Assembly (NCBI GenBank): GCA_041392845.1
Contig: JAWKLG010000007.1
Span: 152,248-216,247 of the forward strand
Reading direction: 5' to 3'
Length of the DNA stretch: 64,000 bases
Source: JAGQWW01 sp041392845
GTDB taxonomy: Bacteria; Bacteroidota; Bacteroidia; Chitinophagales; Saprospiraceae
This document shows positions 44,270 through 53,017 of this stretch, piece after piece. The first letter of the stretch is position 1. Each line of letters opens with the position of its first letter. A program made the translations under genes and the position numbers. The notes below the pieces were generated by a model. The model was not told where the DNA came from. It ran no database searches and saw only the letters and a program-made list of their open reading frames with translations.

Positions 44270-45199
44270 TTATTTTTTTCCTTTTTTATCCTTATTGAAA
44301 GAAAAATCAAATGCTATGGTAAGCTCGTGAGAGCCATTGTTGTACTGCTGGAATCCCTGGAAGGAAACATCATAAGAATAATATGCCGAAAAAGGAGGCA
44401 ATTTGGTACCCAGCAATAATCCAACTGCTCCTCCAACTCCAGAACGATAAGCCAAACCTGTTTGGATTTTATCATCCACAAATCCGGCTACCAAATTCAA
44501 ATCTACCTGAAAAGGAATGTTTTGAATCTTTCTTACCAATAAAGAAGGAGTAAGTGTAATGTCATTTCCTTCAAAGTTGAAATGGTTTCCTAATTGGAAA
44601 ATATAACTTTTGAATACAGAACCATTTGAACCATTTTCATCAGCATTGTCGCCAATACGGGCTGAAACCAGTTTTGGGAAAGACAAACCAAAGAAAGTAT
44701 TCTCCTTATAGGTTCCAAAAAACCCAAGCGTCGCATCAAAAGTTCTTCTACCATCTACCCCATCCATGATGACAGGATCGCCTGGTTCAAAAATCGGATT
44801 TGGTTGATCCAATACTGAGTTGGCAATCTGAAAACTTTGGAATTCCGTAGAAAATCCAAGTGCAAAATTGAAATCATTTGCCTTGAATCTAAAGGCGTAG
44901 TTAAGACCAAATTTTACCCGGCTGATTTGTGCAATCTCTTCAGAAAGCACATTCAAACCAACACCCAAAGTCTTTCCAATAGGTCCATTGTAGTTGACCA
45001 TATAAGTAGAAGGTGCTCCGGGAAATCCTGACCACTGGTTGCGAAGATTCATCTGAATATGATGAACATCTGCAAAACCAGCATGAGCCGGATTAATAAG
45101 AATTGGATTGATATGATAGTGGGTAAAAACGGCCTCATCCTGCGCGGTTGCCCACTGAACACAAAAAGCCAGAAGAGCAATCGTAAATAAATTTTTCAT
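44270..45199 (-). CDS. PorP/SprF family type IX secretion outer-membrane protein
   Basis: A 309-aa beta-barrel with a signal peptide ending WATAQ and the family signature QDEAVFTHYHINPILINPAHAGF, then RNQWSGFPGAPSTY. Later strands include LGVGLNVLSEEIAQISRVKFGLNYAF, and it ends with aromatic C-terminal residues before a Lys-rich tail. SprF-like proteins are needed for surface delivery of specific partner proteins carrying gliding-type (type B) sorting domains. The partner is presumably the 2274-aa adhesin encoded immediately upstream. Confidence 0.93.
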   Translation of the reverse strand: MKNLFTIALLAFCVQWATAQDEAVFTHYHINPILINPAHAGFADVHHIQMNLRNQWSGFPGAPSTYMVNYNGPIGKTLGVGLNVLSEEIAQISRVKFGLNYAFRFKANDFNFALGFSTEFQSFQIANSVLDQPNPIFEPGDPVIMDGVDGRRTFDATLGFFGTYKENTFFGLSFPKLVSARIGDNADENGSNGSVFKSYIFQLGNHFNFEGNDITLTPSLLVRKIQNIPFQVDLNLVAGFVDDKIQTGLAYRSGVGGAVGLLLGTKLPPFSAYYSYDVSFQGFQQYNNGSHELTIAFDFSFNKDKKGKK

Positions 45200-45254
45200 T
45201 GTGAATCGGTTGAGAGTGTTATGGGATAATAAATTATCTTTCTTTTTATAAGCG

Positions 45255-45278
45255 ACTTCCCGGCCAGAGCCGGGAAGT
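45255..45278 (-). terminator. Intercistronic hairpin between the giant adhesin and sprF-like genes
   Basis: A strong 9-bp GC-rich stem (45255-45263 with 45270-45278, ACTTCCCGG; one further G-C pair is possible). On the minus strand it is followed by CGCTTATAAAAAG without a clean T-run, so it may reduce rather than stop read-through, or stabilise the adhesin message. Confidence 0.45.
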
Positions 45279-45293
45279 GCTCTATCATTTTTA

Positions 45294-48200
45294 TTAATTC
45301 TGGTCTCTTAACAAGGTGAATGAACCTTTCAATTGCTCTAATCCGCCGTTGGTGGTCGAATATTCAAGCACATAGAAATAGGCACCTTCCGGAACCGGTT
45401 CTCCACGTCTGTTGTTACCTGCCCAGTCGTTGTTGTATTCTTCAGTTTCGAATACCTGCTGTCCCCATCTGTTGAAGATTTGCAAACGTCTGATTGGATA
45501 ATCTTCCAAACACCAGAAAATCAATTCTTCATTCAATCCGTCTCCATCAGGAGTAATTACCGTTCTTGCAGTAAGACACTGGATTTCACCATTTGTAATT
45601 GGCTCTTCACCAAAGGCAGTACATCCATTCGCATCGGTTACAAGTACTGAGTAGTTTCCGGCAAACAAATTAAGTAGTGGATTATTGGTCGCTCCATTTG
45701 ACCATTGGTAAGTATAAGGAGCTGTACCACCATTAACTATAGCGGTAGCTGTTCCTGTTCCTGCACCACTATCGTCTGTTGTAATCACTGAAACCAATAT
45801 TTCATCCGGTGCATTCAATTCAATCACTTCTACCATTTCACACTCATTTGCATCCGAAATGGTTACTGAGTATACGCCATCCGTAAGGTTTCGAATGGTT
45901 TGAGTAGTTCTGCTAGGATTGTCCCATTCGAACTGGTAAGGAGCTCCAACGCCACCACTTGGGAATATTGAAATGCTACCATCAGCTCTACCAAAACAGG
46001 TTGGTTCTACTGTAGTAAAGTTTGACTCAACTGGTGGAGGACCAATGATATCTACCTCAGCAACGGCTTCACAGCCAAGGTTATCTATTACTGTAACTGT
46101 GTATGTCCCCGCTCCTAGATTGTCTATAGTTCGAATCCGTGCACCTGTACTCCACAAGTAACTGTAAGTTGAATCAGTAATAACACCATCCATAGCTGTA
46201 ACTCGAGCTCTTCCGTTTTCAGAATCCGCACAGGTTACATTGTAGCCACCAAAGTTGGTCAATGGTAGCGCTTCTGCATTAATTCTGGATCTTGAAATAA
46301 CTTCATAAGTTCTATTGATCACTGTTCCTAAGGTTCCTACTATCTGTACAGTATAAATACCTGCAGGAATATTCATTAGATTTGAATCTACACCGACCAA
46401 TTCTCCAAGTTCATTCCTCCAATTGTAAGTATAAGGCTCATTTCCACCAAAAACCTGCAATTGAATCGATCCATTCTGGTCACCCGGGCATTTTACATTA
46501 ACTGTTACTACGTTTGTAATTTTAAAGAAATTAACACATTCCTCTTGAGTTACAAATACACAACCTCTACTATCAGTAACAGTTGCTTTATAACATCCTT
46601 CGCGTACATCAAATAAATCTTCAGTAGTTGCACCATTCGACCATAGGAAGGAATATGGAGGCGTTCCACCATTTACAGTTAAATCAACTCTTCCCAAATC
46701 ATCTTCAGTTCTTGGAATAGAGGATACACTATGTGAAAATGCTGCAGGCTGACTAACGGTCACAGATTGTGGTCCGGCAACTAAACCATTACCATCCGTT
46801 ACTTCAACCATATAAGTTCCGGCAGTTAAGCCTGTAATTGTATAGGTTCTTGTATTTACAGTGGCGACAGGATTAGGATTACCATTCAATCTAATTACAA
46901 AGTTTGGTTCACCATCATTCAAAGTAACTACAATCTGGCCATCGTTTTCACCATTACAACTTACCCTTACCGGGTTAAGTGAAGCGATGGAAACTCCTAC
47001 AATCTCACCAACTGTAATTGTTTTAGAGAAGGTACAACCCGTGCCGGTATCCGTTACAGTTACATTGTAATTACCTGCTGAAAGGCTGGTAACATTTGGT
47101 TGAGATGGTAACACCGGATTCCAGCTATAAGTAAATGGACCTACTCCACCATTCAATTGCAATTGAATGGAACCGTCGTTCATTCCCAATCTTTCGTCAG
47201 TAACCGTTTCATTAATGGTTACTGTTGGGAAGGCATTAATTGTAACTGTGTAAGGACCTGCACGCTGAATTCCATCATCAAAGATTCGATAAGTGTAGCT
47301 TCCTGCCGGTAATCCGGTAGGGTTAAATCCTGTAGGGTTACCCGGTCCTGAATCCCATCTGATGGTAGGATTGTTGTATCCTGAAACCGTTACAGTAATT
47401 GAACCTTGAGATGTACCTGGACAAGTATTTGTCACCATCACATCATCCGTTCTGCTATTTCCTTGCACTGGTATATCTTGCGCAACACTGCTACATCCAG
47501 TTACGTCCGTAATTACAACAGTATAAGTACCTGGTGCCAAACCTGAAATATCTTCAGAGATTGAAGAAAACATGTTCGGTCCATTCCACTGGTAAGTATA
47601 AGGAGGAGTTCCATTTACTGGTGTAATGTCTATCGAACCATTGTTTCCATTGGTAGATTGCATAACATTTACAACCTGTGCAACAATAGCAGGGGAAGTA
47701 TTTACAACGAAGGTATCCCTCACCTGACACATATTGTCATCCTCGATGGTTACTGAGTAAGTCCCGGCACCAAGGTTGGATTGCGATCTTGTTGAAGGAA
47801 GACCATTGCTCCAGGTGTAGGTATAACCATTGGTCTGGGTACCACCCATTACGGTCAAGTCAATGATACCATTGGTCAAACCGGCACAGGTTACATCACC
47901 TACCAAGGCAGTAGAAATTCTCAACTGTGGAGGAGAGGTTACCATGATAGGGCCCAAAGTATCTCTACACAAACCACTATCTGTAATGGTTACAGTATAA
48001 GAACCAGGTTGAAGACCTGAAATGCTGGCCATTCCATTTTGCATTGGAGACCAACGGTAAGTATAATTACCCCAACCACCAGTTGCAGAAACATCTATTG
48101 CTCCATCGTTTCCTGCAAAACAATCGTTGTTTACAACGTTATCTACATTGGATGTAAGTGCAGTTGCAGGTTGCATTACCGTATAAGTCTTTGTTACAGC

Positions 48201-51200
48201 TGTACAGCCGGAACCTGAAATAGTTACCGTGTAATTCCCTGCTGTAAGATTGGTTCTATCAACATCAGTTGAACCTCCAGCCCAGTTAAACATCAATGTT
48301 GAACCACCTGGAAGAGTGAAATCAATATTACCTGTATTTCCACCTCTACAAGCTACATTTGTAATAGTAGGAGCTGGAACAGTACACTGAGGTGTCGTTG
48401 TTCCCATGGTGATATTTACAGCACCATCGAACAAGGCAGAATCATTGTTAAGAACGACATTTTGATTTGCATCCGAAACCTCTACAGGAGTTGGAAATCC
48501 GGAAAGGTCGATTTGCGAAGTAGATCCATTTGGTCCTATGGCTTTAAAGCATAAGTTAAAGAGTACCTCACAATCAGGAATAGTTTCTCCATCAAAAGCA
48601 AGTCCGGGTTCCACCCAACTAATTGTAAGAACACCATCCATTCCAGGTACCATCGACACATTATTCACATCAAAACCAGGAATAATTGGTGCCGTAGCAT
48701 CTACAAACTCCAACAAGGTATGGTCGTATTGTACACTAAATTGAAAAGAAACGATATCTTCAAAATCAAATGCTCTAATTGGCACACAAACAGTCGAATC
48801 TGGTTTTACATCAACTGTCGATGCGAAAAAGGATAGTGAATTAATTGAACCACAATCGTTTCCTCCACCAGTTGTTCCTTGTTCAATGGTAATACTTCCA
48901 TCATTCTTTTGAAACATCAAAGTGTCCCCGTCAGAATCTACTACCAATTGTGCCAAAGGACTGTTTTCAAACGTAACATCTACTGTATTTCCGGCTGCTC
49001 CAATGGCATTGAAACAAACCTCATACAATTTTGTACCGTTTGCCAGTGTAACACCCGGCGTATTCGTCCAATCAACAGTATAATTTCCTGCTACACCATC
49101 GATTGAAAAGTCGTTGATATCCAGACCGGTTAATCCAAAGTTTTGCACTGTTGAAAATTCCAACATGGCAGGATCCCAGGCCTGGGAATAATTCATTCTT
49201 TCTACATTGGTAAATCCATTTGCAGTCACGTCCAGACACACCTGATTCCCTTCAACTACATTTTTATCATTGGCTGCAATTGTAAACGGAGGCTTTGTAG
49301 GGGTAGTATTATCCTGAATATTAACAGATCCATTTTCAAATCCGAACAAGGAATTCATAACAATTTCCTCATCTGAATTAGAAATTTCAATTGAAGTTGG
49401 ATTTGCTGAGAAATCTACTGGTACATTGGTTCCATCCGGCCCTAATGCTGTGAAACACATATAAAATGCGATTTCACAATCATTTAAGGTCACGCCGTCA
49501 AATGCAGTTCCTGGCTGAACCCAGCTTACGGTTAAAGCACCCGGAGGATTCGCCGGAATCAATACATTGTCATTGGTAAATCCAGGTAGTGCTGCCCCAT
49601 AGGATGTATCATATCTCAAAAGTGTTTCATCGTAATTGACAGAAAACTGAATGGAAATGATATCAGTAAATTGGCTAACACGCACAGGAAGACAAACCTG
49701 TTGACCAGGCATAACCACCTCGTTTCCAAGGTAAAATGATATCGTATCGATTGAACCACAAGCACCTGGAGGTGAAATAATATTAACGGTACCTCTTTGT
49801 GAGGTAAAATTCAAAGTATCATTATCAGCATCAACTGCCAACGTACCGACAGGTGTGCCTGAATAATTCATATTTGCAGTGCTACCTGCTGCGCCAACTG
49901 CAGTAAAACAGGTCTCATAAATCTTTATTCCATTGGCTAGTGTAACAGGAGTTCCACCCGGAGCATCCCAGCTTACAGATAGGTCTCCATTACCGGTTCC
50001 ACTCAAATCAAAATTAGAAGCTGTTAATCCGGCAAGGTTGAAATTTCTAACATTTACAAACTCAAGCAGGTTTTCATTCCAGTTATTGCTGTATTGGAAT
50101 TCAGTTATATTATTGAAACCACTAACCGTTACATTCAAACATGTCTGCATTCCTTCTTCTACGGTAGTAGTATTAGAACTAACCCTGAAATTAGGCTTAT
50201 TAGGTCCCCCTTCTTCAATTTTCACTGAACCATTTTCAAAACCTACCAAAGAACCCAGAATTACCTGCTCATCTGCATTTGAAACTTCAATTGGAGTAGG
50301 GTTAGCAGAAAAATCTACTGGAACTGTTGTTCCATCCGGTCCTAAAGCAGTGAAGCACAGGTAAAAAATAACTTCACATTCATTTAATGTTATTCCATCA
50401 AATGCAAGACCTGGTTGAACCCAACTAATAGCTAAAGCTCCAGGAGGATTTGCTGGAATCAGTACATTATCTATTGTGAATCCTGGTAGTGCTGCACCAT
50501 ATGCAGTATCAAATCGTAATAAAGTCTCGTCGTAATTTACCGAAAATTGCAGTGAAACGACATCTGTAAATTGACTAACGCTTACCGGAACGCAAATTTG
50601 CCCACCCGGTAAAACTGTTTCATTCCCCATATAAAATGAGATGGTATCAATAGATCCACAAGCTCCCGGAGGTGAGACTATATTAAAAGTACCTTGTCTT
50701 GAGGTAAAATTTAGGGTATCCATATCTGCATCCACCACAAGCGGAGCAACAGGAGTATTTGGAAAATTCACATTTGAACTGGAAGGAGCTGATCCTACCG
50801 CTGTATAACATACCTGGTACAGTCTGGTACCATTAGCTAAAGTTACCGGAGTCCCTCCCGGTGCACCCCAACTAACAGAAAGTTCACCTGATCCAGTACC
50901 ACTGATATCAAAATCAGAGGCATCCAAACCGGTAAGACCGAAATTTCTTACCTCTACATAATCCAAAACAGCTTCATTCCAACCCATTGAATAGGTAAAC
51001 TCGGTAATATCAGTGAATCCATTTACAGTTACATCCACACAAGCTTGATTACCTTCTTCAGCTGTTGCATTTGAAGCACTAAATCGAATGGTTTTTGCAG
51101 AAGGTGTGCCAACCAAAACAGACCCGTTATAAAAATCCGGATCAAGTTGGGTTCCACCTTCATTCCATACTTGAATATCTGAACTTAAATCCGTAAACAA

Positions 51201-52118
51201 AACGCCAGTAGAATCACCAAGTTGACCAACTACTTCAAAACAAAGTTGAAACAAGACTTCACAATCGGGGATGCTCACACCTACACCATTATCTTTAAAC
51301 CAGGCGAAACTAACCCTGTCTGATTGCGGAAGTGTTCCTATAACCTCATCTGCTAGAAAATCAGGCAGATTCACACCAATAGCAGTATCGTACCTCACTA
51401 CTGAAGAATCAAACTGAAAAGTCCATTGTAAACTAACAATGTCTATAAATTTTTCTGCAGTAATATCCACACAAACCTGGGTGCCAGGTAATCCGGAAAC
51501 ATGATTTCCGAAAAATGCCAATTTGTTGGCATTCCCGCAACCAGTAAGAGGCACACCTGTAACTGTAACAGTTTGCGCATCTGCTGCAAGCTCTGCAATT
51601 TCAAGATTTACATCATAGGCCTGTCTCGGATAAGGAGTCGCATTTCCGTTCCCATCGCTGATAAGCGGATTGAGAGGGAAAACAAAATTTGCATTTCCAG
51701 GGCCTATAGCTGTGAAGCAAAGCGTAGCCAATAAGGTACCATCCGCCAAAGTAACAGCATTGGCAGCCGGATTTGCCCAAGATGTGATCAGGGTGTCCGG
51801 AGCAACCGCAACAAAGGATGGATCGAAATTATTTAAAGTTATGCTTGATGCATCAACGGAGTCGAACCTTAGAACTGTTTCGTTCCAGGTTATAGAAAAA
51901 TTAAAACCGTTAATTTCATCAAAATCTTCAACAGTTATATCCAGGCAAACTTTGTCACCTGTGTTGAAGCTTCCACCTGAAAGGTGTACTGTTGTAGGAA
52001 TAAGAGCCTCTGAATTTAGGCTTTTTGTAAACGAAATGTCCTTTGCAGTTGCACTTTGAAGGCTACTCATCATTAAGACGAATAACCCCACCACTAGGGA
52101 GGTAACCAACTTTTTCAT
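45294..52118 (-). CDS. Giant T9SS adhesin: eight cohesin-like domains, twelve SprB-like repeats, gliding-type C-terminal domain
   Basis: A 2274-aa secreted protein with a signal peptide (~1-26). Residues ~36-1245 hold eight cohesin-like beta domains in alternating type A (EEGNQACVDVTVNGF...ITEFTYSMGWNEAVLDY) and type B (CGSIDTISFYMGN...VVSLQFSVNYDETLLRFDT) forms: four A-B pairs. The second and third pairs are nearly identical. Residues ~1248-2160 hold about twelve SprB/PKD-like repeats (G-x-I-x-V-x-GG-x-PPYTYxW, GTYTVTITD). The C-terminal ~100 residues (TVITPDGDGLNEELIFWCLEDYP..LQIFNRWGQQVFE) are the CHU_C/type B sorting domain. It is upstream of the sprF-like gene, as in sprB-sprF loci. It may be a scaffold for the dockerin-bearing neighbours and/or an adhesin in gliding or attachment. 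Confidence 0.9.
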   Translation of the reverse strand: MKKLVTSLVVGLFVLMMSSLQSATAKDISFTKSLNSEALIPTTVHLSGGSFNTGDKVCLDITVEDFDEINGFNFSITWNETVLRFDSVDASSITLNNFDPSFVAVAPDTLITSWANPAANAVTLADGTLLATLCFTAIGPGNANFVFPLNPLISDGNGNATPYPRQAYDVNLEIAELAADAQTVTVTGVPLTGCGNANKLAFFGNHVSGLPGTQVCVDITAEKFIDIVSLQWTFQFDSSVVRYDTAIGVNLPDFLADEVIGTLPQSDRVSFAWFKDNGVGVSIPDCEVLFQLCFEVVGQLGDSTGVLFTDLSSDIQVWNEGGTQLDPDFYNGSVLVGTPSAKTIRFSASNATAEEGNQACVDVTVNGFTDITEFTYSMGWNEAVLDYVEVRNFGLTGLDASDFDISGTGSGELSVSWGAPGGTPVTLANGTRLYQVCYTAVGSAPSSSNVNFPNTPVAPLVVDADMDTLNFTSRQGTFNIVSPPGACGSIDTISFYMGNETVLPGGQICVPVSVSQFTDVVSLQFSVNYDETLLRFDTAYGAALPGFTIDNVLIPANPPGALAISWVQPGLAFDGITLNECEVIFYLCFTALGPDGTTVPVDFSANPTPIEVSNADEQVILGSLVGFENGSVKIEEGGPNKPNFRVSSNTTTVEEGMQTCLNVTVSGFNNITEFQYSNNWNENLLEFVNVRNFNLAGLTASNFDLSGTGNGDLSVSWDAPGGTPVTLANGIKIYETCFTAVGAAGSTANMNYSGTPVGTLAVDADNDTLNFTSQRGTVNIISPPGACGSIDTISFYLGNEVVMPGQQVCLPVRVSQFTDIISIQFSVNYDETLLRYDTSYGAALPGFTNDNVLIPANPPGALTVSWVQPGTAFDGVTLNDCEIAFYMCFTALGPDGTNVPVDFSANPTSIEISNSDEEIVMNSLFGFENGSVNIQDNTTPTKPPFTIAANDKNVVEGNQVCLDVTANGFTNVERMNYSQAWDPAMLEFSTVQNFGLTGLDINDFSIDGVAGNYTVDWTNTPGVTLANGTKLYEVCFNAIGAAGNTVDVTFENSPLAQLVVDSDGDTLMFQKNDGSITIEQGTTGGGNDCGSINSLSFFASTVDVKPDSTVCVPIRAFDFEDIVSFQFSVQYDHTLLEFVDATAPIIPGFDVNNVSMVPGMDGVLTISWVEPGLAFDGETIPDCEVLFNLCFKAIGPNGSTSQIDLSGFPTPVEVSDANQNVVLNNDSALFDGAVNITMGTTTPQCTVPAPTITNVACRGGNTGNIDFTLPGGSTLMFNWAGGSTDVDRTNLTAGNYTVTISGSGCTAVTKTYTVMQPATALTSNVDNVVNNDCFAGNDGAIDVSATGGWGNYTYRWSPMQNGMASISGLQPGSYTVTITDSGLCRDTLGPIMVTSPPQLRISTALVGDVTCAGLTNGIIDLTVMGGTQTNGYTYTWSNGLPSTRSQSNLGAGTYSVTIEDDNMCQVRDTFVVNTSPAIVAQVVNVMQSTNGNNGSIDITPVNGTPPYTYQWNGPNMFSSISEDISGLAPGTYTVVITDVTGCSSVAQDIPVQGNSRTDDVMVTNTCPGTSQGSITVTVSGYNNPTIRWDSGPGNPTGFNPTGLPAGSYTYRIFDDGIQRAGPYTVTINAFPTVTINETVTDERLGMNDGSIQLQLNGGVGPFTYSWNPVLPSQPNVTSLSAGNYNVTVTDTGTGCTFSKTITVGEIVGVSIASLNPVRVSCNGENDGQIVVTLNDGEPNFVIRLNGNPNPVATVNTRTYTITGLTAGTYMVEVTDGNGLVAGPQSVTVSQPAAFSHSVSSIPRTEDDLGRVDLTVNGGTPPYSFLWSNGATTEDLFDVREGCYKATVTDSRGCVFVTQEECVNFFKITNVVTVNVKCPGDQNGSIQLQVFGGNEPYTYNWRNELGELVGVDSNLMNIPAGIYTVQIVGTLGTVINRTYEVISRSRINAEALPLTNFGGYNVTCADSENGRARVTAMDGVITDSTYSYLWSTGARIRTIDNLGAGTYTVTVIDNLGCEAVAEVDIIGPPPVESNFTTVEPTCFGRADGSISIFPSGGVGAPYQFEWDNPSRTTQTIRNLTDGVYSVTISDANECEMVEVIELNAPDEILVSVITTDDSGAGTGTATAIVNGGTAPYTYQWSNGATNNPLLNLFAGNYSVLVTDANGCTAFGEEPITNGEIQCLTARTVITPDGDGLNEELIFWCLEDYPIRRLQIFNRWGQQVFETEEYNNDWAGNNRRGEPVPEGAYFYVLEYSTTNGGLEQLKGSFTLLRDQN
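48390..51100 (-). repeat. Three tandem ~890-bp coding repeats (cohesin A-B pairs 2-4)
   Basis: Pairs at about 51100-50215, 50214-49325 and 49324-48390 repeat the same two-domain unit. The first two are highly alike even at DNA level (for example near-identical text around 49428 and 50328, GTTCCATCCGGTCCTAA). This suggests expansion by recombination within the gene. Pair 1 (52010-51110) is more diverged. Confidence 0.8.
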
Positions 52119-52150
52119 TTAACTCGGAATTTGGGACGTTTGTTAATAAT

Positions 52151-52927
52151 TTATTGTACGAAATACAGCTTCTGTGTTATTTTAGATTTTTCTGTATTCA
52201 GGTTAAGAAAATAGACGCCGGCAGTAGAAAAGTTGTCCTTTATTAGTGTAATCGATTGAGATCCACTACCGAAATCATAATTTTTTTCGAATATCAATTT
52301 GCCATCTACATTGTAGAGGCTGGCTGTAACCTCAGAAGCTTCATCCAGGTAAAACTGGATGTTTGTCTGCTCCTTAAATGGATTAGGTGACACCAATACA
52401 TCTTTGATGATGGTGATGTCATCAGCAGAAGAAAACTCACCTACTGAGATAAAGCCATTATTTAATCGGTAATTAAATACATTATAATCAGGGTCTGATA
52501 TTTCTATCGGAGTAGGATTGCTTGAGAATTCAATTCCGGTTCCGGAATGAAGTGAGCCTACTACATTAGCCCTGAAAGAAAAAATGGTATATCCATTTGG
52601 ATGGGTTTCGCCATCTGCCGCAGGATCAAACCAATAGAAAGTCAAGTATCCTTCAGAAACAGAATCCAAACCAAAGTTGTCGTTCAACTGTAATCCAACC
52701 AGATTCATATCTCTGATTTCGTCAAACTCCAAAACATCTGTATTCCATCGTAAGGAAAACTGAAGCCCGGACACATTGATAAAAGAATCAACTTTTATCT
52801 CTACATCCACAAACTGGGCATTTTCATCCAGCTCAATAACAGGTGCCTGTAAGATCACCGTTTGGGCCCGTAAGCCCGTCACTGAAAGAATTAAAAAGCA
52901 GCCTATATGTATTAAATATTTTTTCAT
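52151..52927 (-). CDS. Small secreted cohesin-domain protein with T9SS sorting domain
   Basis: A 258-aa protein. A signal peptide ends GLRAQ (~22). One cohesin-like domain (~25-150: FVDVEIKVDSFINVSGLQFSLRWNTDVLEFDEIRDMNL...GYLTFYWFD...IFSFRANVVG) is followed by a type A sorting domain (VLVSPNPFKEQTNIQFYLD..YFLNL). It resembles the cohesin units of the giant adhesin and of the dockerin-protein tails but stands alone, so it could act as an adaptor or cap. It lies 32 nt upstream of the giant adhesin gene in the same orientation and is likely its operon partner. Confidence 0.87.
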   Translation of the reverse strand: MKKYLIHIGCFLILSVTGLRAQTVILQAPVIELDENAQFVDVEIKVDSFINVSGLQFSLRWNTDVLEFDEIRDMNLVGLQLNDNFGLDSVSEGYLTFYWFDPAADGETHPNGYTIFSFRANVVGSLHSGTGIEFSSNPTPIEISDPDYNVFNYRLNNGFISVGEFSSADDITIIKDVLVSPNPFKEQTNIQFYLDEASEVTASLYNVDGKLIFEKNYDFGSGSQSITLIKDNFSTAGVYFLNLNTEKSKITQKLYFVQ

Positions 52928-52962
52928 ATATAAATTATATACAAGTAGCTTGCCAATATTTT

Positions 52963-53005
52963 AAAAAATGGTTGGAGGAAGTGATTTTTCAATCACCCCC
53001 TCCAA
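52963..53005 (-). terminator. Terminator of the 1728-aa dockerin protein gene
   Basis: A long stem TTGGAGG-aa-GTGATT (52972-52986) with AATCAC-cc-CCTCCAA (52991-53005). On the minus strand it is followed by a T6 run (52963-52968). It is 12 nt beyond the stop codon, so the downstream cohesin-adhesin-sprF genes probably have their own promoter. Confidence 0.8.
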
Positions 53006-53017
53006 ATAAATCAACTA

